DNA of 5,758 nucleotides from positions 1 to 5,758 of the forward strand of contig CABSKV010000086.1 of the NCBI GenBank assembly GCA_902478425.1, written 5' to 3'. The stretch is from an uncultured Coriobacteriia bacterium. Lineage in GTDB: Bacteria > Actinomycetota > Coriobacteriia > Coriobacteriales > QAMH01. The translations under genes and the position numbers were made by a program. Positions 1 to 5,704 of the stretch are shown piece by piece (within the stretch, counting starts at the first letter, position 1; each line of letters opens with the position of its first letter). The notes under the pieces are model-generated. The model searched no databases, had not been told where the DNA came from, and saw only the letters and a list, made by a program, of their open reading frames with translations.

Positions 1-514
1 CCATGGGGCCGATGAAGCCCAGGGCGATGATGACGGCCACGGCGAAGAAACCGGCGAGTGCCTTGCCGCCCTTGCCCTTGAACGCGGTGGTGATGTAATA
101 GGCGGGACCGCCGTGAACCGAACCGTCGGTATCGACCACGCGGGTCTTCTGCGCCATGACGGCCTCGGCATAATTGGTCGCCATGCCCAAAAGGGCGATG
201 AGCCACATCCAGAAGATGGCACCGGGGCCACCTACCAGGATGGCGCCGCAGGCGCCGACGATATTACCGGTGCCGACTTGCGCGGCAATGGCCGTGGCCA
301 GGGCCTGAAATGACGTCATGCCGCCGCCCTGCTTGCCGCCGCGCAGCGAGAAGTCGCCGAAGATGCGACGCCATCCCTCGCCAAAGCAGCGGAACTGCAC
401 GAACTTCGTGCGGATGGTGAACCAGAGGCCCATCGCGATGAGCAGGGTGAGCAGGACGTAATTAGACAGATACGAGTTGATCGTCGTGACGATCCCCAAT
501 AGTGCTTCTTCCAC
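1..514 (-). CDS. Sodium:alanine symporter family (AGCS) protein, N-terminal part, cut by window edge
   Basis: Secondary transporter that imports alanine, glycine or a similar small neutral amino acid with sodium (known for the AGCS family); cytoplasmic membrane. The 171 visible residues contain the family signature: GGGMTSFQALATAIAAQVG near residues 63-81, GTGNIVG at 81-87, GGPGAIFWMW at 95-104 and LLGMATNYAEAVMAQKTR at 108-125, followed by GGPAYY at 135-140. In characterised members the GTGN segment belongs to the ion/substrate site. Hydrophobic spans are visible at about 17-35, 96-113 and 153-171. Family members are usually 440-500 residues, so roughly the last two thirds lie beyond position 1. 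I chose the GTG at 512-514 because AAGGAAGGG sits 8 bases before it; an in-frame ATG 11 codons upstream (545-547) has no ribosome-binding site. It is transcribed divergently from the TIM-barrel gene. The exact substrate cannot be told from this part. Confidence 0.93.
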   Translation of the reverse strand, partial: MEEALLGIVTTINSYLSNYVLLTLLIAMGLWFTIRTKFVQFRCFGEGWRRIFGDFSLRGGKQGGGMTSFQALATAIAAQVGTGNIVGACGAILVGGPGAIFWMWLIALLGMATNYAEAVMAQKTRVVDTDGSVHGGPAYYITTAFKGKGGKALAGFFAVAVIIALGFIGPM

Positions 515-522
515 GAACGTTT

Positions 523-531
523 CCCTTCCTT
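523..531 (-). promoter_or_regulatory. Ribosome binding site deciding the GTG start of the AGCS gene
   Basis: The minus strand reads AAGGAAGGG here, 8 bases before the GTG at 514. This favours GTG over the in-frame ATG at 547, which has only pyrimidine-rich sequence before it. Confidence 0.7.
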
Positions 532-545
532 GACAACGGCTACCC

Positions 546-577
546 ATTATCAGAGAAGCGGAGGAAAAGTGGTTCAA
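546..577 (-). promoter_or_regulatory. Possible promoter of the AGCS transporter gene
   Basis: On the minus strand GATAAT (546-551) matches the -10 consensus at 5 of 6 bases and is preceded by TTGAAC (572-577). The 20-base spacing is longer than ideal. Transcription would begin about 25 bases before the GTG start. A perfect TTGACA on the same strand (658-663) has no convincing -10 at the right distance. This is a pattern match only. Confidence 0.3.
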
Positions 578-662
578 TTTCGAGTTATTTAACGTGACCG
601 TGACAAAGAGGGCGGGTGATTTGCCACGCTACTGTGATGGAGTGCAAATGATTCCAATGTCA

Positions 663-684
663 AATGTGACAATATTCTCACATT
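663..684. promoter_or_regulatory. 22-bp near-perfect palindrome, candidate operator in divergent promoter region
   Basis: The arms AATGTGA (663-669) and TCACATT (678-684) flank an 8-base centre containing the palindrome AATATT. Ten of the eleven base pairs are symmetric; only the C/C at 670 and 677 breaks symmetry. It lies 75 bases before the TIM-barrel start and about 150 bases before the AGCS start, so one dimeric repressor or activator could act on both. The TGTGA/TCACA half-sites are like those of CRP/FNR-type sites, but the spacer is 8 rather than 6 bases, so the binding family is not assigned. Confidence 0.5.
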
Positions 685-696
685 CCCATACACGTA

Positions 697-725
697 TTGT
701 GTTTGACGTGGCGACATCATAGACT
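697..725 (+). promoter_or_regulatory. Weak candidate promoter for the TIM-barrel gene
   Basis: TTGTGT (697-702) and TAGACT (720-725) are 17 bases apart, the ideal spacing, but match the consensus at only 3 and 4 of 6 bases. A better -35, TTGACG at 703-708, has no good -10 partner. The pair sits just downstream of the 22-bp palindrome, where a bound protein could control it. Confidence 0.25.
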
Positions 726-746
726 TGCTTAGCAATTGGATCATAC

Positions 747-752
747 GGAGGG
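747..752 (+). promoter_or_regulatory. Ribosome binding site fixing the TIM-barrel start
   Basis: GGAGGG lies 7 bases before the ATG at 760. The in-frame TTG at 736 is upstream of this site and so is unlikely to be the start. Confidence 0.75.
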
Positions 753-759
753 ATATGCC

Positions 760-1575
760 ATGACCGAAAGCGATGAAGCAGCAAGCATGACCGTCACCCC
801 GCGCGTTTTGCGCACGCCCGAGCTCACGGGCAACTTGCGGGCCCACAGCGTGCGCCTTCCCGAGGCCGCGCAGGAGGCGAGCGGCATACGCGTGCTCGGG
901 CGCACCATCCGATCGATCGTCTACACGACCGACATCGCGATCATCCGCAACTGCGATGCCGATGCGGTCTTCGCCGTGTATCCCTTCACACCGCAGCAGA
1001 TCATCTCCAAGGCCATCATGGAGGCCTCCGCAATTCCCGTGTTCGCCGGGGTCGGGGGAGGGACGACGGCCGGCCCGCGCTCGGCCGCGCTCGCGCAAGA
1101 CGCCGAGGCCGATGGCGCGTATGGGGTCGTCCTCAACGCACCGGCGAGCTATACCACGCTCGAGATGGTGAGCCGCGTCATCGACATCCCGGTGATCGTG
1201 ACGGTCGTCGATGCCGACAGGGACGTGGTCGCCAATCGAATTGCCGCCGGTGCCTCCATCCTCAACGTAGCCGCCGGCGCCGCGACGGCCCAGGTGGTCG
1301 CCGATATTCGGGAGGAGTTTCCCGACGTGCCCCTCATCGCCACGGGCGGCTCGACCGAAGGGAGCATCCGTGCGACGGTCGAGGCGGGTGCGAACGCGGT
1401 CATCTGCACGCCCCCGACGAACAAGGAGCTGTTCTCGGGGATGATGAAACGCTACCGGGAGTCCTCGGACATCCATGCCACCACGCCAACCAGCCGGGGC
1501 CTTTCGGACGCGAGCCTGCGCGAGATCGAGGCGCGCCTGCGCGAGATTCGTGACGCCGGTTTCCTCGATCGCTAA
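760..1575 (+). CDS. Uncharacterised TIM-barrel protein ('hydrolase' family)
   Basis: A 271-residue soluble protein with alternating strand/helix segments typical of a beta/alpha barrel. I recall similar proteins from Firmicutes and Actinobacteria under the name 'hydrolase', without demonstrated activity. Recognisable blocks are LGRTIRSIVYTTDIAIIRNC (46-65), AVYPFTPQQII (72-82), the glycine-rich PVFAGVGGGTTAG (93-105), VVLNAPASYTT (123-133), IPVIVTVVDAD (143-153), ASILNVAAGA (165-174) and IATGGSTEGSIRATVEAGAN (193-212). The last resembles the phosphate-binding loop at the end of many TIM barrels, so a phosphorylated ligand is possible (inference). About 45 N-terminal residues precede the first conserved block and the C-terminus is a charged helix. 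The ATG at 760 follows GGAGGG (747-752) by 7 bases; the TTG at 736 lacks a site. It ends 78 bases before purF and may be cotranscribed with it. There is no signal peptide or membrane segment. Confidence 0.85.
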   Translation: MTESDEAASMTVTPRVLRTPELTGNLRAHSVRLPEAAQEASGIRVLGRTIRSIVYTTDIAIIRNCDADAVFAVYPFTPQQIISKAIMEASAIPVFAGVGGGTTAGPRSAALAQDAEADGAYGVVLNAPASYTTLEMVSRVIDIPVIVTVVDADRDVVANRIAAGASILNVAAGAATAQVVADIREEFPDVPLIATGGSTEGSIRATVEAGANAVICTPPTNKELFSGMMKRYRESSDIHATTPTSRGLSDASLREIEARLREIRDAGFLDR

Positions 1576-1622
1576 TTGACTTTCCCGCCTGAAACGAAGG
1601 CGAAACACGACTTGTGTATAGT

Positions 1623-1651
1623 CCCGTCGTCAACTTGGAAGACGCGACGGG
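1623..1651 (+). promoter_or_regulatory. Leader hairpin covering the purF ribosome-binding region
   Basis: CCCGTCG (1623-1629) is exactly complementary to CGACGGG (1645-1651), giving a 7-bp GC-rich stem with a 15-base loop. The right arm contains the G-run that would serve as ribosome-binding site for the purF starts at 1654 or 1666, so folding could limit translation. TATAGT at 1617-1622 looks like a -10 element but has no recognisable -35 at 16-18 bases, so a purF promoter here is uncertain. No purine riboswitch is recognisable. Confidence 0.35.
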
Positions 1652-1653
1652 GG

Positions 1654-3027
1654 ATGAGTTTGGCGATGCACGAGGAATGCGGCGTATTCGGCATCTACGC
1701 ACCGGGCAAGGACGTCGCCCGCATGACGGGCTTCGGCCTGCAGGCACTGCAGCACCGGGGGCAGGAAAGCGCGGGCATTGCCGCGGGGGATGGCGAGACG
1801 GTCAACGTCTCCAAGGACCTGGGGCTCGTGACCCAGGTGTTCGATGACGAACGCCTGGATGCTCTCGTCGGTGACGTCGCGATCGGCCATGTGCGCTATT
1901 CCACGAGCGGGTCGAAGGCATCGTGGGAGGCGGCTCAGCCGCACATGTCGGCCATGGGCGAGGTGCTGCTCGCGCTTGCCCACAACGGCACGCTCACCAA
2001 CACCAACAAGTTGCGCGCGCGGCTCATAGCCGACGGCGCCCGGTTGTACTCGTCGACCGACTCCGAGGTCGCCGCCAAGCTCATCGGCATGTACACGGAG
2101 CGCACCAACCACCTGCGCGAGGGCATACGCCATGCCATGGAGCTCATGGAGGGGGCCTATGCCATGGTGCTGTGCACGGCCGATGCCCTCTACGCGTTTC
2201 GCGACCCCCACGGCATCCGTCCGTTGTGCATTGGCAATCTGCCCGACGATGCCGGCTGGGTCATCTCGTCGGAGACCTGCGGGCTGGATATCGTCGGCGC
2301 CACCTACGTGCGTGACGTCGAACCGGGCGAGGTCGTGCGCGTCAACGACGAAGGCCTGCGCTCGTTTATTGCCGTCGAGCCCGCCAGGCGCGCCTCGTGC
2401 ATCTTCGAGTACGTGTACTTCGCCCGGCCCGACAGCGTGATAGATGGCCAGAGCGTCTACCAGGCACGACGTGATACCGGACGCATCCTCGCCCGCGAGA
2501 ATCCCGTGGAGGCGGACCTCGTGCTCGGCGTTCCCGATTCTGGCGTTCCGGCAGCCCTCGGCTATGCCGCCGAAAACGGCATCGAGTACACCGACGGCAT
2601 CGTGAAGAACCGCTACGTGGGCCGTACCTTCATCCAACCCACCGACGAGATGCGCCAGCTCGGCATCAGACTCAAGCTCAATCCGCTACCCGATGTGATC
2701 GCGGGAAAGCGGCTCGTCGTCATCGACGACTCGATCGTGCGCGGCAACACCTCGCGCAAGCTCGTCGCGATGCTGCGCGATGCGGGCGCTGCCGAGGTAC
2801 ACCTGCGCATCACGAGCCCGGAGGTGCTGTGGCCCTGCTTCTACGGCATCGACACGGCCACGCGCGAGCAGCTCATTGCGGCGGGGATGAACCTCGCGCA
2901 GATGAACGAGTGGATCGGATCGGATTCGCTCGCGTTTCTCTCCCTTGACGGCTTGCGCGAAGCGGTTTCCGGTGCGCGCCACCCCTCCTTCTGCGAGGCT
3001 TGCTTCACCGGCGAGTATCCCGTCTGA
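1654..3027 (+). CDS. purF: Amidophosphoribosyltransferase (glutamine PRPP amidotransferase), iron-sulfur type
   Basis: Cytoplasmic enzyme of the first committed step of purine synthesis: PRPP plus glutamine gives phosphoribosylamine, glutamate and pyrophosphate (EC 2.4.2.14). The N-terminal class II glutaminase domain starts at the catalytic Cys9 in HEECGVFGIY, after a short propeptide that is removed in this class. It includes LQHRGQESAGI (32-42), HVRYSTSG (79-86), AHNGTLTNT (109-117) and SSTDSEV (133-139). The C-terminal phosphoribosyltransferase domain has the PRPP loop VVIDDSIVRGNTS (355-367) and KNRYVGRTFIQP (318-329). Cys249, Cys395, Cys447 and Cys450 align by context with the four [4Fe-4S] ligands of Bacillus subtilis PurF. 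It is 457 residues long, and ends soon after CFTGEYP, so it is slightly shorter than the 476 of B. subtilis. The start could instead be the ATG at 1666, leaving a 4-residue propeptide; the open frame back to TTG 1576 is not family-like. No other pur gene is in the window. The protein looks intact and active. Confidence 0.97.
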   Translation: MSLAMHEECGVFGIYAPGKDVARMTGFGLQALQHRGQESAGIAAGDGETVNVSKDLGLVTQVFDDERLDALVGDVAIGHVRYSTSGSKASWEAAQPHMSAMGEVLLALAHNGTLTNTNKLRARLIADGARLYSSTDSEVAAKLIGMYTERTNHLREGIRHAMELMEGAYAMVLCTADALYAFRDPHGIRPLCIGNLPDDAGWVISSETCGLDIVGATYVRDVEPGEVVRVNDEGLRSFIAVEPARRASCIFEYVYFARPDSVIDGQSVYQARRDTGRILARENPVEADLVLGVPDSGVPAALGYAAENGIEYTDGIVKNRYVGRTFIQPTDEMRQLGIRLKLNPLPDVIAGKRLVVIDDSIVRGNTSRKLVAMLRDAGAAEVHLRITSPEVLWPCFYGIDTATREQLIAAGMNLAQMNEWIGSDSLAFLSLDGLREAVSGARHPSFCEACFTGEYPV

Positions 3028-3072
3028 TTTGCCGTCCTCGCCTGTAGTTATTCTGGAGCTAGAAGAATTACG

Positions 3073-3101
3073 GCCTTTCCCGAGGCTGCGCGTATTAAAA
3101 T
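3073..3101 (+). promoter_or_regulatory. Candidate promoter for the FIST gene
   Basis: An AT-rich island between purF and the FIST gene contains TAAAAT (3096-3101), 5 of 6 to the -10 consensus, and overlapping TATTAA (3093-3098). No good -35 is present 16-18 bases upstream. A transcript from here would have a leader of about 37 bases. No terminator is evident after purF, so read-through from purF is also possible. Confidence 0.35.
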
Positions 3102-3144
3102 AGACGAATGTGTTTCATGTAACGTTTTCGATCAGGAGGTCAAG

Positions 3145-4320
3145 ATGTTCAAAGCCAACACAGGGTACAGCACGGGCGCGTCGGCATTCGACGCGGGCAA
3201 GGAAGCCGCCGCACAGGCGGTCGAGGGGCTGGACGCCCCCAAGGTGGCATTCGTCTACTGCAGCTGCGACTATAACGTCACGGCGGTCGTCGACGGTGTC
3301 AAGGAGGCGATTCCCGGCGTACCGGTTCTGGGCAACACCTCCTTCACCGGCGTCATCGTCTCCGATGGCGGCTACGTGGGTGGTGATGAGCCGTTCGTGG
3401 GCGTGATGGTGCTCTCGAGTCCGGAGATGGCCGTCGGCATCGCCGCGGCAGATCGCGCGCAAAACGACGATCCCTTTGAGGCCGGCCTGCTCATGGCCGA
3501 GGCCGCACTTGACGCCGCGGGCAAGGACGTCGCCCCCGACTTCTTCTACATGGCCGCCTCTCCTGCCGAAGAGGAGCTCTACCTCAAGGGCATTTCCTCT
3601 GTCATCGGGCGCGTGCCCTTCTTCGGTGGTTCGGCTGCCGATAACTCCATCGCCGGCGAGTGGAAGCTCTACGATACCGACGAGAGCTTCGGTGACGGCT
3701 GCGTCATCGCGCTCTTCTGGGACGCCCCGGCGATGACCAACATGTTCACCGGCGCCTATCACGAGACGGATGACTTCGGCGTCATCACGAAGGTCAACGG
3801 CCTGCGCACCATCGCCGAGATCGATGGCGTGCCGGCGGCCAAGAAGTACCAGGAGTGGACCGGCTGCTCCGACGACGACATCGCCGGTGGCAACCTGCTG
3901 GCCTACTCGATCACCTCGCCGCTCGGCGTCAAGGATCGTCTGGGCGATCTGGTCGCCATCCGCCACCCGATGAACGGCAATGATGACTTCACGATCAACG
4001 TGGGCAACAACCTGGCCGAGAAGACCTGCGTCATCCGCATGGAGGCCACGGTCGACGAGCTGATCGCTTCGGTGCCCGACACACTCGAGGCCCTCATCGA
4101 CGTCATGCCCGGCAAGCCCGCCGCTTTCCATCTGGTGCATTGCGGTGGTCGTCGCGCCGGTATCGATGCGCGCATCGGCGAGGTGGCCGATGCCGTGGCA
4201 AAGATTGCCGGTGACGTGCCCTACATCATGGAGTTCACCTTCGGCGAATACGGCTTCGAGTCCGACAACAACAACACGTGCGGCGGCCTCATGCTGTCGT
4301 TCACGGGCTTCAGCGAATAG
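3145..4320 (+). CDS. Stand-alone FIST domain protein (FIST_N plus FIST_C)
   Basis: A 391-residue soluble protein made only of a FIST sensory module, which is known from signal-transduction proteins and predicted to bind small ligands such as amino acids. FIST_N covers roughly residues 30-220: PKVAFVYCSCDYN (32-44), VLGNTSFTGVI (61-71, the family's 'G-S/T-G' turn), VGVMVLSS (85-92) and FFGGSAADNS (159-168). FIST_C covers roughly 225-388 and has FHLVHCGGRRAGI (328-340) and FTFGEYGF (364-371), followed by the asparagine-rich NNNT (375-378), where the family usually has a GE-G and N-T motif. There is no attached kinase, methyl-accepting, GGDEF or F-box-like output domain, no transmembrane segment and no signal peptide, so any partner must be separate. 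The start is firm: AGGAGGT (3134-3140) lies 4 bases before the ATG. It follows purF by 117 bases and is followed by a strong terminator. The ligand and output are unknown. Confidence 0.9.
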   Translation: MFKANTGYSTGASAFDAGKEAAAQAVEGLDAPKVAFVYCSCDYNVTAVVDGVKEAIPGVPVLGNTSFTGVIVSDGGYVGGDEPFVGVMVLSSPEMAVGIAAADRAQNDDPFEAGLLMAEAALDAAGKDVAPDFFYMAASPAEEELYLKGISSVIGRVPFFGGSAADNSIAGEWKLYDTDESFGDGCVIALFWDAPAMTNMFTGAYHETDDFGVITKVNGLRTIAEIDGVPAAKKYQEWTGCSDDDIAGGNLLAYSITSPLGVKDRLGDLVAIRHPMNGNDDFTINVGNNLAEKTCVIRMEATVDELIASVPDTLEALIDVMPGKPAAFHLVHCGGRRAGIDARIGEVADAVAKIAGDVPYIMEFTFGEYGFESDNNNTCGGLMLSFTGFSE

Positions 4321-4338
4321 CGCAGGGGTATTGACTGG

Positions 4339-4368
4339 AAGGGGCCGTCACTGACGGCCCCTTTTTCT
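4339..4368 (+). terminator. Strong intrinsic terminator after the FIST gene
   Basis: AAGGGGCCGTC (4339-4349) and GACGGCCCCTT (4353-4363) form a perfect 11-bp GC-rich stem with an ACT loop. The run TTTTT (4362-4366) then CT completes a classic rho-independent terminator 18 bases after the FIST stop. On the minus strand the hairpin has almost no T-tract, so it would terminate the convergent LysR transcript only weakly. Confidence 0.93.
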
Positions 4369-4393
4369 GTATGGTGCGAAAATAGGGGAGGAC

Positions 4394-4435
4394 GCGCATA
4401 TGCTGTGCGCATGTTGGGCCACACCCAAATATTTG
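4394..4435. other. Three short dyads between convergent gene ends
   Basis: Between the terminator and the LysR stop are GCGCA/TGCGC (4394-4398 and 4406-4410), TTGGG/CCCAA (4414-4418 and 4424-4428) and the palindrome CAAATATTTG (4426-4435). Read on the minus strand, the first is followed by GTCCTCCCCTATTTT, so these may help to end the LysR transcript. None is a textbook terminator. Confidence 0.3.
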
Positions 4436-4437
4436 CA

Positions 4438-5370
4438 TTACTCGTGCACCCAACGGAGGGGCACGGATGCCTCGTCTGCCAATGCGTGACGGCAATCCTC
4501 GAATGTCCTGCGGCAGGCCTCGTAGACATCGCCCGTGAACTCGTCGTGATAGAAGGCGCTGATGACGAAGCCGAAGTTCATGTCGCGTATGGGCAGGATA
4601 GTGAGGGGACCCTCGAACATCGTGGCGTTCATGTTCGAGATGAACGCGACACAGTCCTCGGTGCGCAGCTTCAGATAGAGCAGGTCCATGTCCATGTAGA
4701 GCTCCTCGGCCTCGGCGACGATCTCGTCATCCACGAAGGGGCGTACCTGTTCGGCAAGTCCCGAGGACAGGTAGCTGTCGGGAATGAGCAGCCTTTGGTC
4801 GCGCAAGTCATCGAGGGTTATGCCATCGGTCATGGATGCCAGGGGGTTCTCGCGATTGCACACGATGACGAACTGGTCGTGGTAGATGGGCGTGGACCGG
4901 TAGTTGGACGAGATCGAGCTGTCCACGTTGATTCCAATCGCCACGTCGACGTTGTGCTCCTCCAGTGCCTGTCGCAGCTCGCCGTACTTCATGCATAAAA
5001 GCGAGAGGCGGATGTCGGGATGCTCCTTGGCCATGGAGTTCACGAAGCGCACGAGGAAGGGACGCGCGCCGTTGCGCAGGTAGCCGATGCGCACGAGCTC
5101 GCCGCCTGTGCTGGAGACGGCTCTCACGCGTTCTCGTGCCAGGTTCCATCCGCGTAAAAGGGACTGCGCCTCCTGGAGGAAGACCTCTCCGGCGTCCGTC
5201 AGCTCGACGCCGTGCGTGTTGCGCACGAGGAGGAGTGCGCCGAGCGACTCCTCGAGCGCGGCCATGTGACGACTTATAACCGAGCGGCTCACGAAGAAGT
5301 GCTCGGCGGTACGCCGAAAGCTCAGGCTATGCGCCAAGTGGACAAACTCGTCAAGATACTCGAAATTCAT
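4438..5370 (-). CDS. LysR family transcriptional regulator
   Basis: A 310-residue DNA-binding regulator of the LysR type, a normal length. The N-terminal winged helix-turn-helix covers residues 1-60: MNFEYLDEFVHLAHSLSF, then RRTAEHFFVSRSVISRHMAA (19-38) as the helix-turn-helix, then LVRNTHGVELTDAGEVFL (48-65) as the wing. A linker helix (about 62-88) leads to the periplasmic-binding-like effector domain from about 92, with RIGYLRNG (94-101) and VDVAIGIN (141-148) typical of the fold. The effector is unknown. The ATG at 5368-5370 fits the family's N-terminus and has GGTGAT just upstream; the frame stays open back to 5508, but that extension runs through two hairpins and adds no conserved sequence. 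Such regulators often sit divergent from their target, but here the neighbour upstream is on the same strand and the FIST gene is convergent, so no target can be inferred. Confidence 0.93.
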   Translation of the reverse strand: MNFEYLDEFVHLAHSLSFRRTAEHFFVSRSVISRHMAALEESLGALLLVRNTHGVELTDAGEVFLQEAQSLLRGWNLARERVRAVSSTGGELVRIGYLRNGARPFLVRFVNSMAKEHPDIRLSLLCMKYGELRQALEEHNVDVAIGINVDSSISSNYRSTPIYHDQFVIVCNRENPLASMTDGITLDDLRDQRLLIPDSYLSSGLAEQVRPFVDDEIVAEAEELYMDMDLLYLKLRTEDCVAFISNMNATMFEGPLTILPIRDMNFGFVISAFYHDEFTGDVYEACRRTFEDCRHALADEASVPLRWVHE

Positions 5371-5390
5371 CTCATCACCCGGATTGGCTC

Positions 5391-5408
5391 GACCTCTCGC
5401 TTGAGGTC
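5391..5408. promoter_or_regulatory. Inverted repeat upstream of the LysR gene, possible autoregulatory site
   Basis: GACCTC (5391-5396) and GAGGTC (5403-5408) form a perfect 6-bp dyad with a 6-base centre, starting 21 bases before the LysR start. LysR proteins commonly repress their own gene. However, the symmetry does not fit the usual T-N11-A core, so the site could belong to another protein or be a leader hairpin. Confidence 0.35.
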
Positions 5409-5430
5409 TCATGATAGCAAGGGAGAGGAA

Positions 5431-5487
5431 TGGCGCCTGCCTGAAAGGCGCCACATAGCGAAGGAGCCCCACGAATGGGGCTCCTTC
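5431..5487 (-). terminator. Tandem hairpins between the 57-aa gene and the LysR gene
   Basis: Two perfect stems lie side by side: an 11-bp stem (5460-5470 with 5477-5487, loop ACGAAT on the plus strand) and a 7-bp stem TGGCGCC/GGCGCCA (5431-5437 with 5447-5453). They lie downstream of the 57-aa gene, so they most likely end its transcript; on the minus strand the second stem is followed by pyrimidine-rich TTCCTCTCCCTT rather than a pure T-run. The larger stem has its better T-rich tail on the plus strand, where no gene ends. The direction is therefore inferred from gene context. Confidence 0.6.
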
Positions 5488-5514
5488 TTCTTGCGTCTCT
5501 TGCGTCATCGAACG

Positions 5515-5688
5515 CTAGGCTGCGTTCTTCTGCTCTGCTGCGACGCCCGTGGACTTCACGGTGTTCTCCTTCGCGGCCTGCTCGAGCTTGTCCTTGCGCT
5601 CGGTGCGGCGAATCTGGAGGTTGAGCAGCAGTCCGCCGCCAACCAGCAGCACGATCATGACGATGAGAACTACGAGGTCGTTGCTCAT
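5515..5688 (-). CDS. Small single-span membrane protein, 57 residues, unknown function
   Basis: A short open frame beginning MSNDLVVLIVMIVLLVGGG and ending EQKNAA. Residues 5-24 are a continuous hydrophobic segment with a GGG turn. They are followed by a basic stretch, QIRRTERKDK (25-34), and then a charged, alanine-rich tail. By the positive-inside rule the tail should be cytoplasmic. The ribosome-binding site AAGGA (5696-5700) is 7 bases before the ATG, and terminator-like hairpins follow the TAG stop. It begins only 16 bases after the stop of an upstream reading frame, so the two are probably cotranscribed. Short proteins of this build often serve as accessory subunits of membrane transporters or respiratory complexes, but I do not recognise a family. 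It is too short and too hydrophobic at one end to be an enzyme. Confidence 0.75.
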   Translation of the reverse strand: MSNDLVVLIVMIVLLVGGGLLLNLQIRRTERKDKLEQAAKENTVKSTGVAAEQKNAA

Positions 5689-5704
5689 GGTCTCGTCCTT
5701 TCCC

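Noticed and set aside
591..610. Actinobacterial GlnR box around the repeated GTGAC motifs
   Set aside because: GTGAC is present, but the partner GAAAC at the required spacing is missing.
663..684. Calling the palindrome a CRP or FNR site
   Set aside because: The half-sites are similar, but the spacer is 8 bases rather than 6 and no such regulator is encoded nearby.
589..1608. 339-codon open frame on the minus strand opposite the TIM-barrel gene
   Set aside because: It is arginine/glycine/histidine-rich with no recognisable domain and lies antisense to a gene with clear conserved motifs; long antisense frames are common in GC-rich DNA.
1576..1653. 26-residue extension of PurF from the TTG at 1576
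   Set aside because: It starts directly after the previous stop codon without a suitable ribosome-binding site and resembles no PurF propeptide; the sequence looks like a leader with a hairpin.
1630..2637. 335-codon open frame on the minus strand opposite purF
   Set aside because: Shadow of purF codon bias; the composition is not protein-like and the PurF motifs on the plus strand are decisive.
3115..4140. 341-codon open frame on the minus strand opposite the FIST gene
   Set aside because: Antisense shadow with no domain; the FIST frame has an excellent ribosome-binding site and family motifs.
4405..4998. 197-codon open frame on the plus strand opposite the LysR gene
   Set aside because: Antisense to a complete LysR protein with a recognisable helix-turn-helix; no motif of its own.
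5371..5508. 46-residue N-terminal extension of the LysR regulator starting at 5508
   Set aside because: It would be translated through two hairpins, and the LysR family normally begins at the MNFEYLDEF-type sequence.
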